A DNA stretch of 64,000 nucleotides from Roseimaritima multifibrata. Lineage in GTDB: Bacteria > Planctomycetota > Planctomycetia > Pirellulales > Pirellulaceae. This document shows, piece by piece, positions 43,697 to 51,505 of the stretch (position 1 is its first letter; each line of letters starts with the position of its first letter). The position numbers and the translations under genes were made by a program. The DNA is taken from positions 1,302,001 through 1,366,000 of the forward strand of contig NZ_CP036262.1 of NCBI RefSeq assembly GCF_007741495.1, given 5' to 3'. The notes beneath the pieces were generated by a model. It did not search any database and was not told where the DNA came from. It worked only from the letters and a program-made list of their open reading frames with translations.

Positions 43697-45682
43697 ATGG
43701 TAATGCGACCGATTTTTCAGGCAGTGGTTCTGGCAGCCAGCGGTGCTGCTGCAACGTTTCTTTGCGGGCAGATCCTGTCAGCACAGGAACACGCGCACGG
43801 TGCCCATGCGCATGGTGCACACGCGGGGCATGGTTCGGCAGCCGAGGGTAAAGAGCCGATGGAACGGCCGACCATTTTTCTTGATAAAAGTCCTCGTGTT
43901 GTCGCCTATCAATTGAAACGACTGGATAATACGCGGTTGCTGCTTGTTGAGCGGTTTGATACCGATGTGAAATATGCACCGATCTATTTGGCGATTTTGA
44001 CGCGTGCGGGAATGTCGCCTCAGTATCGTGAAGAGGCTGTCGCGGCGCTTGCAAAACTAAACCAAAGCGATGCGGTAGACGTTTTATTGAGTGCTCTTGC
44101 TGAGGTGGATGATTCGGATCGCCAGACACGCCGCACCGCTGACCAGCTGTCCAGGTTGTTGCTTGCTCTGCCCGCGAATGTTTTGGCGGAGCACGCGGAT
44201 GATTTGGCGGCGGCTGCCGCGGAAGAAGCAGCCGTGGTTCGCAAGGCTGGCTTCGCGGGGTTGGTCGTTGCCGGCGAGCAAGATCGTGCGGCTGCGATTG
44301 CGGACGCAGACAGCGACGCGATGGTCGATTTTCTCCTCTCGGTTCCTCTTGTTCCGAAAACGAATGACCGGAATGGGATGCGGTCGTTGGTGATTGCACA
44401 GGTTTCTCACTCGGATCCTGCGGTCCAGCGAGCTGCGATCCGGGCGATTGGTGCGATCACGGCGGGTAGGCAGCAAACGTTCAAGCAATTGGCACCGTTG
44501 TTCACCGATGCGGATGTGCGGGATTCGGTGGTGCAGACTCTGCTGACGATTCCCGCGGATCAAAGGGACCCGCAAACGGGCGCCAAACTGTTGGCCGATT
44601 TGGCTCAATTCGCTGAACAGACCCCCGCGGCAAAGCGGACCGAAGATTTTTTCATCGATGCCATGCAATTGGCGGTTGAGTCGCTAGCCTCGGTTTCACC
44701 GGAACAGTCTCGGATTTATCGCGATCGATTGCGAGCGGTCGCCGTTCGTGCGGTCAGGATCCGGACGGTGGAAGAGGAGATGCGGTACGACACGCCTTAC
44801 TTCGCCGTCGAAGCGGGACGACCTGTGCAAGTGGTTCTCGATAACGAAGACCTGATGCCGCACAATTTTGTGCTGACGGTTCCCGGGGCCTTGAAAGAGG
44901 TCGCTCAATTGGGACTGAAGGTCGGGCCCGATGGTGGCTTAGACGGTAAACAGTATGTCCCTGAATCCGAATTGGTTTTGCATGCGACCGATATGGTTCC
45001 CGCCGGGACGCAGGTTCGATTGACCTTTGATGCGCCTGCAGAGCCGGGCGAGTATCCCTACGTTTGTACGTTTCCGCAGCATTGGCAAAGAATGTATGGG
45101 GTGATGATCGTTGTCGAGGATCTGGATGAGTGGCTGCGAAACCCGGTACCGCCAACCGATCCGATTGGTAGCAATCGCAGTTTTGTTCAAAGTTGGCAAG
45201 TCAGTGATCTTGCCGATTCTCTTGAGGATGGGATGCGCGGACGTTCTCCTGAAATCGGCATGCGGATTTTTAAAGAAGCTTCCTGTGCCAACTGTCACCA
45301 AGTGGGCGGGCAAGGCGGAGCCGTGGGGCCCGCTTTGGACGATGTCTTTGGGCGATGGAAAGGGGATGCAAAAGCCGTCCTGCAAGAGATCTTAGAGCCA
45401 TCGCATCGGATCGATGCGAAGTATGCAATGCACGTTGTCCTGACGCTGGAGGGAAAGACGATCTCAGGATTAATCGTCGAGGAAAACAAGGACGAAGTCC
45501 TCTTGTTGGAAAATCCCGAGGCACTCAAGCCAACGGTTATCTCCCAGGATGATATCGAAGAAATCGTGAAGACCTCAACTTCAATGATGCCCAAGGCATT
45601 GTTGGATCAATACACGCAAGACGAAGTGCTAGAGCTGATGGCTTACTTGAAAGGCTTAGCCGAGAAGAAGCCAGCGGAATGA
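43697..45682 (+). CDS. HEAT / cupredoxin / c-type cytochrome protein
   Basis: 661 aa with a Sec signal followed by a His-rich AHAHGAHAGHG stretch that could bind metal. HEAT-like helices fill residues about 80-345. A cupredoxin domain (about 355-475) has PHNFVL (His), CTFPQHWQRMYG (Cys, His, Met), the full type 1 copper ligand set. The last 130 residues are a PVC-type cytochrome c with SCANCHQ and a distal methionine candidate in STSMMPKALL. It is predicted to be a periplasmic electron carrier for the upstream propeller protein, joining copper and heme in one chain. Confidence 0.87.
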   Translation: MVMRPIFQAVVLAASGAAATFLCGQILSAQEHAHGAHAHGAHAGHGSAAEGKEPMERPTIFLDKSPRVVAYQLKRLDNTRLLLVERFDTDVKYAPIYLAILTRAGMSPQYREEAVAALAKLNQSDAVDVLLSALAEVDDSDRQTRRTADQLSRLLLALPANVLAEHADDLAAAAAEEAAVVRKAGFAGLVVAGEQDRAAAIADADSDAMVDFLLSVPLVPKTNDRNGMRSLVIAQVSHSDPAVQRAAIRAIGAITAGRQQTFKQLAPLFTDADVRDSVVQTLLTIPADQRDPQTGAKLLADLAQFAEQTPAAKRTEDFFIDAMQLAVESLASVSPEQSRIYRDRLRAVAVRAVRIRTVEEEMRYDTPYFAVEAGRPVQVVLDNEDLMPHNFVLTVPGALKEVAQLGLKVGPDGGLDGKQYVPESELVLHATDMVPAGTQVRLTFDAPAEPGEYPYVCTFPQHWQRMYGVMIVVEDLDEWLRNPVPPTDPIGSNRSFVQSWQVSDLADSLEDGMRGRSPEIGMRIFKEASCANCHQVGGQGGAVGPALDDVFGRWKGDAKAVLQEILEPSHRIDAKYAMHVVLTLEGKTISGLIVEENKDEVLLLENPEALKPTVISQDDIEEIVKTSTSMMPKALLDQYTQDEVLELMAYLKGLAEKKPAE

Positions 45683-45740
45683 TCGGTTGAATCGGGGACT
45701 TGCACCTGAGTCGCGGTTCATTGGCAGATTGCGGCAATGC

Positions 45741-45850
45741 CATCTGCGGGCCAGTTTCCTAACGGAACGGCGCGAACCGTCCGGCAATCGCATAGAAAAC
45801 TGAATGGATTTGCCGGACGGCTCGCGCCGTTCCGCTAAGAAAGTCGAGGG
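45741..45850. repeat. Dispersed palindromic element, near-intact copy
   Basis: Arms 45764-45787 and 45810-45833 form a 24-bp stem with one mismatch; left arm GGAACGGCGCGAACCG, right arm mirrors it. Flanks GCCATCTGCGGGCC (left) and GCTAAGAAAG (right) match the copy at 57.7 kb. Confidence 0.78.
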
Positions 45851-45888
45851 CATTGAGCGAAATCCCCTCGAGCGGGATCGTTTGGCGT

Positions 45889-46299
45889 TTAACCCATCAG
45901 TTGCTTGAGGATGGGGAATTTTTGCAGGATTTGGTCAATCACTTCGGCTCCAGCTTTCTCCTTCAGGAAGGCGATGATGGTCGCTACGAAGTCGCCTACT
46001 TTGTCCGCTTCGATTCCCGATTCGCTTAGGGCAGCTCCCACTTCCAGGCTTTGTCCAGCCGAGCCACCCAGCATCCCGCTGGCCATTCCTGCCATCTTGC
46101 CTAGCAGACCACCACTCTCGGCAGGCGAGGTTCCCTCGGCGGCGGCTTCGGCGGCTCCGGGGATTTTGTCGGCAAGCTGCGAAAAGGCTCCGTCGCCAGC
46201 ATTTTCCTTGATCAATCCCATCACTTTGTTGACCGCGATGCGTGCGGTTGCAGGATCGATTCCAAGTTTTGCTGCCAATTGGTTGATCAGTTCGTCCAC
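45889..46299 (-). CDS. Small helical protein, DUF2780/DUF2267-like
   Basis: 136 aa from a GTG start. Helix-rich ends (MDELINQLAAKLGIDPATARIAV and DFVATIIAFLKEKAGAEVIDQIL) flank a Gly/Ala/Ser-rich middle (about residues 55-85). The pattern of two short helical bundles resembles DUF2780-type proteins, which have no known activity. No signal or membrane segment. It is isolated, convergent with the cytochrome protein. Confidence 0.6.
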   Translation of the reverse strand: MDELINQLAAKLGIDPATARIAVNKVMGLIKENAGDGAFSQLADKIPGAAEAAAEGTSPAESGGLLGKMAGMASGMLGGSAGQSLEVGAALSESGIEADKVGDFVATIIAFLKEKAGAEVIDQILQKFPILKQLMG

Positions 46300-46640
46300 G
46301 ATAAGGCCTTGCCTGAGTTTTGAAGAGAAGAGAAGGTCGCTGCGTCCTTAATTCTACTGTTGCCCCGTGGGCCAGTCGACCAATTCACCGAAGTTTGGAA
46401 GCGGCAAACAAAAAAGCGGTCGCCATGTTCCCCCTACTTGCCAGAAAGGCCCTCTTTTGACATCGTATTTAGCAGTATCACAGCCGGATTATTCCAGAAT
46501 CGGTTCGATTTCGTTGCAAAGCCTGCATGCGTTTTGCTGGCGGAACCGCAAACAGATTGTATTTTCTGATCCAGGCTAGGCCTTCGCACTCCTTCTTGAA
46601 CCCTCAATAAGCTTCGCCGAATCGCGAAAGTGGAATCACC
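46300..46640. other. Gap upstream of nusB
   Basis: 341 bases between divergent genes. No repeat core, hairpin with T-run or supportable ORF seen. Confidence 0.5.
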
Positions 46641-47045
46641 ATGGCAACCCGGCGTCGTGCCCGAGAAATCGTTCTCCAGCTGTTGTATGAAGCGGACCTT
46701 AATCCCGGCCGCGAACCTGAAAGCTCCTATGCATTCGTGAAGTCTCGTATGCAGGGACGGAAAGGATTGTCGGATTACTCTGTGGGTTTGTTGTCAGGAA
46801 CCCTTGAGCACCGCGAGGCGATTGACGCACGCATTTCCGAATTGACCACGAACTGGTCGCTATCGCGAATGCCCATTACCGATCGTAATATTCTTCGGTT
46901 GGGAGCCTACGAAATCCTTTATGGCGGAACGCCAGGGTCGGTTGCCATTACCGAAGCAATCGCGTTGGCAAGTCGCTATGGCGACAAGAATAGCCCGCGA
47001 TTCGTGAACGGCATCCTCGATAAAGTTTTCAAAGGAAAAGAGTAA
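46641..47045 (+). CDS. nusB: Transcription antitermination factor NusB
   Basis: 134 aa, all helical, with the family start [18 protein letters not shown] and the conserved C-terminal [28 protein letters not shown]. It binds boxA RNA with NusE in rRNA antitermination and processing. Typical length and order. It stands alone here, without ribH or thiL neighbours. Confidence 0.93.
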   Translation: MATRRRAREIVLQLLYEADLNPGREPESSYAFVKSRMQGRKGLSDYSVGLLSGTLEHREAIDARISELTTNWSLSRMPITDRNILRLGAYEILYGGTPGSVAITEAIALASRYGDKNSPRFVNGILDKVFKGKE

Positions 47046-47072
47046 GGCCGTCCGGTAAATCGGATGTATTCT

Positions 47073-47122
47073 CTTAGCGGAACGGCGCGAAATTCTTAGC
47101 GGAACGGCGCGAGCCGTCCGGC
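47073..47122 (+). repeat. Two partial copies of the dispersed palindrome's left arm
   Basis: CTTAGCGGAACGGCGCGA at 47073 and again at 47095, the second continuing through GCCGTCCGGCC. They directly precede the 135-bp tandem array. Confidence 0.7.
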
Positions 47123-47670
47123 CGAGGTTTGGCTGCGCGTCACGCACTTACGCGGCGGCTGAGAAAACCTTTTGCCAGATTCCAAAGCAGCTGGCATTGG
47201 GTAGTGGCGAGGGGCCGGAGGGCTCGCGCCCTGCCGCTAAGAATTCTCCTAGTCGGCCGAGGTTTGGCTACGCGTCACGCACTTGCGCGGCGGCTGAGAA
47301 AACCTTTTGCCAGATTCCAAAGTAGGTGGCATTGGGTAGTGGCGAGGGGCCGGAGGGCTCGCGCCCTGCCGCTAAGAATTCTCCTCGTCGGCCGAGGTTT
47401 GGCTACGCGTTACGTACTTGCGCGGCGGCTGAGAAAACCTTTTGCCAGATTCCAAAGTAGCTGGCATTGGGTAGTGGCGAGGGGCCGGAGGACTCGCGCC
47501 CTGCCGCTAAAAATTCTCCTAGTCGGCCGAGGTTTGGCTACGCGTCACGTACTTGCGCGGCGGCTGAGAAAACCTTTTGCCAGATTCCAAAGTAGCTGGC
47601 GTTGGGTAGTGGCGAGGGGCCGGAGGGGCTCGCGCCCTGCCGCTAAGAATTCTCCTCGTCGGCCGAGGTT
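47121..47670 (+). repeat. Tandem array of four 135-bp units
   Basis: Units begin at 47121, 47256, 47391 and 47526 (exactly 135 bases apart), and the start of another at 47662; the last unit has one extra G. Identity is very high (a few base changes). Each carries GCCGAGGTTTGG, an 11-base ATTCCAAAG block and ends GCTAAGAATTCTCC. The period is a multiple of three, so an artefactual ORF runs through it; no ribosome-binding site or protein-like pattern supports coding. Confidence 0.85.
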
Positions 47671-47729
47671 TCGATGCAAGCCCGACCGTCCTCCCGGTTG
47701 GGAGGACGGGGCTTTGAAGTGGATCGCTA

Positions 47730-49058
47730 TTAAGCGAGTGGCTTGACTTCCCAGCCTTTGCGGTACTCTTTGCTGATGAACTGGTCCGCTTCAGGGCAGT
47801 TCGTAGCTTTCAGGTTCTTGGCGTCCCAGTCCAGTTGCTTGCCGGTCCGGTAAGCGACGTTTCCTAGCAAGACGGTTTCGGACAATGCACCTGAATAATC
47901 GAAGTTGCAGGTCGTTGGGGTGCCGTCTTTGCAAGCCTTGATCCACTCAGCGTGGTGTCCGATTGATTTAGCAATCGTTTGTTTTGGAGGCTGGAAGTCG
48001 GCAAACTTCTCGCGTGGGAACAGGCGGTAGTTGCTGTATCCAGCGTACATTTTGCCTTCGGTACCAACAAACATGACACCGCTGCCTGGAACGCGTTCGC
48101 CAGCAACCTCTTTCGGGGTCTGGTTGCCGTCGTACCAAGTCAGGTCCAATGCAGGAGCGTCGCCCCGTTTAGGGAACTTGTATTTGACGGTCAAGCCGAG
48201 TGGGCAGGTTTCGTCATGGACGGCTGGGCCTTCAGCTTCGACGGAAGTTGGGTGCCGAAGGTTGAGTGCCCAGAACGGGAGGTCCATGTAATGGCAGCCC
48301 ATGTCACCAAGGGTTCCTTGGCCGAATTCCCACCAACGACGCCACTGGGCTGGGTGATAGCGACCAGCTGCGTATGGACGTTCTTGGGCAGGTCCAAGCC
48401 ATAGGTCCCAGCTCAGGTGCTCGGGGACTGGATCCGCTTTGGTTGGCAATTCGCCGCCGCCCCAGCCTTTGCCGACCCAGACGTGAACTTCCTTGATGTC
48501 GCCTAAAACGCCAGCCTGGACGATCTCGACGACTCGGCGATAGTTGTCGCCCGCGTGAATCTGGGTTCCCAGTTGAGTGGCAACGCCCTTTGCTGCTGCG
48601 GCTTCGGAGATGATCCGAGCTTCTTCAACGGTGTGCGTTAGGGGTTTTTCGCAGTAGCAGTGCAAGCCTGCAGCGATGCCTCGTAGCGAAGCTGGTGCGT
48701 GATGATGGTCCGTCGTGCCGATCACAATCGCGTCTGCCGTGTCGGCTTCGGCGGCGATCATTTCGCGATAGTCAGCGTAAAGTTTTGCGTTGGGGAACTG
48801 AGCCGAAGCACGATCGAGGTAATTACGGTCGACGTCGCAGAGGGCAACGATGTCTTCGCCTTGGACGCCTGCAACGTCAGCGGCGGCACGGTTTGCCGTT
48901 CCAACGCAAAGGATCTTCAGCTTCTGGTTGGCCGACGTTGAATCCTGGGCCCCAACTTCGCTCCATACACCGGTCGCTAAAGCCGCAGCTCCGGTCGCTT
49001 TAAGGAAGCCACGACGGGCGATTGGTTTCTTGGGTGTGGAGTGGTTGGCTGACTTCAT
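47730..49058 (-). CDS. Gfo/Idh/MocA-type oxidoreductase with Tat signal
   Basis: 442 aa. A Tat signal (IARRGFLKATGAAALATGV) starts the protein, so it is exported folded with NAD(P). The Rossmann domain has ILCVGTANRAA in place of the usual GxGxxG-like loop, then the EKPLTHTVEEA motif (catalytic Lys) and the C-terminal sheet (GTLGDMGCHYMDLP). Planctomycetes encode very many such secreted sugar or inositol oxidoreductases. The substrate cannot be named. Single gene. Confidence 0.85.
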   Translation of the reverse strand: MKSANHSTPKKPIARRGFLKATGAAALATGVWSEVGAQDSTSANQKLKILCVGTANRAAADVAGVQGEDIVALCDVDRNYLDRASAQFPNAKLYADYREMIAAEADTADAIVIGTTDHHHAPASLRGIAAGLHCYCEKPLTHTVEEARIISEAAAAKGVATQLGTQIHAGDNYRRVVEIVQAGVLGDIKEVHVWVGKGWGGGELPTKADPVPEHLSWDLWLGPAQERPYAAGRYHPAQWRRWWEFGQGTLGDMGCHYMDLPFWALNLRHPTSVEAEGPAVHDETCPLGLTVKYKFPKRGDAPALDLTWYDGNQTPKEVAGERVPGSGVMFVGTEGKMYAGYSNYRLFPREKFADFQPPKQTIAKSIGHHAEWIKACKDGTPTTCNFDYSGALSETVLLGNVAYRTGKQLDWDAKNLKATNCPEADQFISKEYRKGWEVKPLA

Positions 49059-49436
49059 ATTTAATATTCCAAATCAAAGGTAGGGCAATAGGTGGGAGCT
49101 TCTAGCAGTAGTAGATAATAATAGCTGATCCGGCAGGCTAAAAGCAAGTAAAATGCTCAGATACCTTAAGAGAACCCGCCGGTGACAGGTTTGTTTTTCC
49201 TAGCAGAGGGGGGCGGGTCGTCGCCGCGGCCGGAGTGAGCGAGGGAAGGGATTGTCCTGGTGGGCAAATCGGATGCGACGCATGTCCATTAGTATGGTTA
49301 CAGGTCGCCTTCTGGATGGGGGGCGGTGGTTCGTTATTGTTGCGCCGGTCGTGGCAAGTTCGGTGGAAATCGCGGGCGCTATTTGTAGGCGCGCAATCGC
49401 ATCACCAACCGAACTGCAGGTCTCGTGAATGAATTG
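49059..49436. other. Gap between oxidoreductase and rsmH
   Basis: 378 bases: upstream of the oxidoreductase start and past the rsmH stop. No supportable gene, repeat core or hairpin found. Confidence 0.45.
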
Positions 49437-50348
49437 TTACGCGGTTCTTTCGGCGATTCGTAGCTTCGCGCTTCTTGCCCGCGGGTTTTGGTTCGTCTCT
49501 CGTTCCGACGGCCTGAGCGGTTTGGGCGTGATGATTTGCAGCATGCCGTTTTCTCGGAATGCGTGTTTTACAATCCTGTCTTCCAGCGAGTGGAAACTGA
49601 TCACCGCAATGCGGCCACCTGGATTCAGCCAGTTTGCCGCTTCCCCCAATGCTTTGGTAAGGATGTCCAGTTCATCGTTCACGGCGATGCGTAACGCTTG
49701 GAACGTTCGGGTCGCAGGGTCGATGTCGTGGTTTTTCGAACGAGGGACACATCGCCGGACTAGTTCTGCCAGTTCGGTCGTTGTTTCTACGGGAGTGCGT
49801 TGCTGGCGTTTTTCGACAATCCGTCTCGCGATGCGGCGGCTGAATCGCTCTTCGCCAAACTGGTAGATGACGTTGGCGATTTGCTGTTCGGATAAGCGGC
49901 GCAGCAGTTGGCTGGCCGGTTCGCCCGACGAGGTGTCGAATCTCAGGTCTAGAGGAGCATCAACGGAGAATGCGAAGCCGCGGTTCCGGTCGGCCAATTG
50001 GTCGCTGGAAAGACCAAGGTCAAGCAGGAGGCCGTCGACCCCCTCCAGCGATTCGGCCGCCAGGGCGCGGGCTGCTTGGTGGTAGCTGGCACAGTAAACC
50101 GTCATGCACTTTGCCGCATCCGGATTGTCGGCGGCCAGTTGGTCAATCGCTTCCTGGGATTTGTCGACCGCACCTTCGTCGCGGTCCAGCCCAATCACCA
50201 ACCCTCCAGGGGATACCCGAGCGGCTAGCAGCGACGAATGGCCACCGCCGCCGAAAGTTCCATCGATAAACTTTTTGCCCGGTGCTGGCTGGAGTCCTTC
50301 AAGGACTTCTTCCGGCATTACCGGAATATGGATGGTTGGTAAAGACAA
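49437..50348 (-). CDS. rsmH: 16S rRNA (cytosine-1402-N4)-methyltransferase
   Basis: 303 aa SAM-dependent enzyme. Starts IHIPVMPEEVLEGL, with the SAM site DGTFGGGGHS, LLDLGLSSDQLADRNRGFAF and, at the C-terminus, ISFHSLEDRIVKHAF. The start is a TTG (50346-50348), six bases after the redoxin stop; no ATG is available before the HIPVM block. In most bacteria it begins the dcw cluster; here no ftsL, ftsI or mur gene follows, consistent with planctomycetes lacking FtsZ-based division. Probably translated in tandem with the redoxin. Confidence 0.93.
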   Translation of the reverse strand: MSLPTIHIPVMPEEVLEGLQPAPGKKFIDGTFGGGGHSSLLAARVSPGGLVIGLDRDEGAVDKSQEAIDQLAADNPDAAKCMTVYCASYHQAARALAAESLEGVDGLLLDLGLSSDQLADRNRGFAFSVDAPLDLRFDTSSGEPASQLLRRLSEQQIANVIYQFGEERFSRRIARRIVEKRQQRTPVETTTELAELVRRCVPRSKNHDIDPATRTFQALRIAVNDELDILTKALGEAANWLNPGGRIAVISFHSLEDRIVKHAFRENGMLQIITPKPLRPSERETNQNPRARSAKLRIAERTA

Positions 50349-50354
50349 CGGAAA

Positions 50355-50954
50355 TCAACCAATCCCGGATGGGTTGAAGTAGTTGGGCGCGTTCCCGTCG
50401 ATCCACTTGATGTTGCACCCAATGCTCGGTTTTTGAGTGTCGGGAGCGTCCTTGTCTTGGAGGAGCGATTCAATCGCGGCTCGCAAGTCGGCGCCATCGG
50501 GATCGATTCCCTGTCCTGGTCGAGAATTGTCAAGTTGGCCGCGATAGAACAATTCGCGGTTTGCGTCGAACAGAAAGAAATCGGGCGTGCAGGCAGCTGA
50601 GTAGGCCTTGGCAACTTCTTGAGTTTCGTCGTACAGGTAAGGGAAGTTGTACCCTCGCGATGCCTTTTCGGCCGCCATCTTCTCGAAGCTGTCGTCCGGG
50701 TGGGAGCTGACGTCGTTGCTGCTGATCCCAACGACCGAGATCCCACGATCTGCATAATCATCTGCCAGTCGCTTCAGTTCGTCAGCGACATGAATGACAT
50801 ACGGGCAGTGGTTGCACATGAAAACAACCAGTAGACCCTTCGAGTCTTTAAAGTCAGCCAATTGGACGGTCCGTCCCTCTTCCCCTGCGCTCGGCAGTGA
50901 GAAATCGGGAGCTTTCGTTCCTAGGGGCATCATCATGCTGGCAGTACGAACCAT
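50355..50954 (-). CDS. AhpC/TSA-type redoxin
   Basis: 199 aa with an ideal AAGGAGG five bases before the ATG. Thioredoxin fold: APDFSLPSAG then VVFMCNHCPYV, whose CNHC (Cys47, Cys50) is the redox pair, followed by VVGISSNDVSSHPDDSF and ACTPDFFLFD (cis-Pro). Resembles the DUF953/redoxin group with CxxC and no signal peptide. It probably reduces peroxide or thiols in the cytoplasm. It precedes rsmH by six bases. Confidence 0.85.
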   Translation of the reverse strand: MVRTASMMMPLGTKAPDFSLPSAGEEGRTVQLADFKDSKGLLVVFMCNHCPYVIHVADELKRLADDYADRGISVVGISSNDVSSHPDDSFEKMAAEKASRGYNFPYLYDETQEVAKAYSAACTPDFFLFDANRELFYRGQLDNSRPGQGIDPDGADLRAAIESLLQDKDAPDTQKPSIGCNIKWIDGNAPNYFNPSGIG

Positions 50955-51505
50955 GGGTTCCTCCTTTTCAAGGGCGTTGCTTCACAAAGGTCTCTGCTGT
51001 CTCGTTCATCGTAACGCAGACAGGGGGAGTGTGGAAAAGGGGGGGAGGTCGAAGAGCAGCATTTGGCGGGGCGGTCATCCTGCATCGTTTGGGGCTCCGT
51101 GGAGTTTTCGATCGTGGGAGGCCTCGCAGGGTTAATCGCGAAGATCGGCTCTTTCTGGCTGGGTGGGCCGGTGGGGTTCACGTAGGGGATTCGGCGTGAT
51201 TGAATTTTTCCGAGAGGCTGGGCCTTTGCTGGCAAGCGAATCACCCGAGTAATTGAAAGAAAACCGGAATTCCAGTCCTTAATCTTAAGTCACCGTTGTA
51301 TGCAGGATAACGAACGACGATAGAATCAATAAAACGAGTCGACGACCGGTCGCTGCGTTCCCAGCAGGTACCTCAATCCTCTTTGTGCTGAACATCTGTC
51401 ACGGTTTCATTGGCCGCAGCTAATGGAGTGCTGAAACGTTGATGTCATGGAGGATTTAGGGGTGCACAGAATTACCTTTGGCGAATACTGCGTTAGAAGT
51501 ACGCG
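50955..51505. other. Gap upstream of sucA
   Basis: 551 bases between divergent redoxin and sucA genes. No tandem repeat or supportable gene; several overlapping short ORFs on both strands look like chance. Confidence 0.45.

Noticed and set aside
47129-47746. 205-codon ORF over the 135-bp array
   Set aside because: It exists only because the repeat period is a multiple of three; residues mirror the repeat and no ribosome-binding site is seen.
50794-51199. Overlapping short ORFs upstream of sucA
   Set aside because: Several conflicting frames on both strands, none with a motif or ribosome-binding site.
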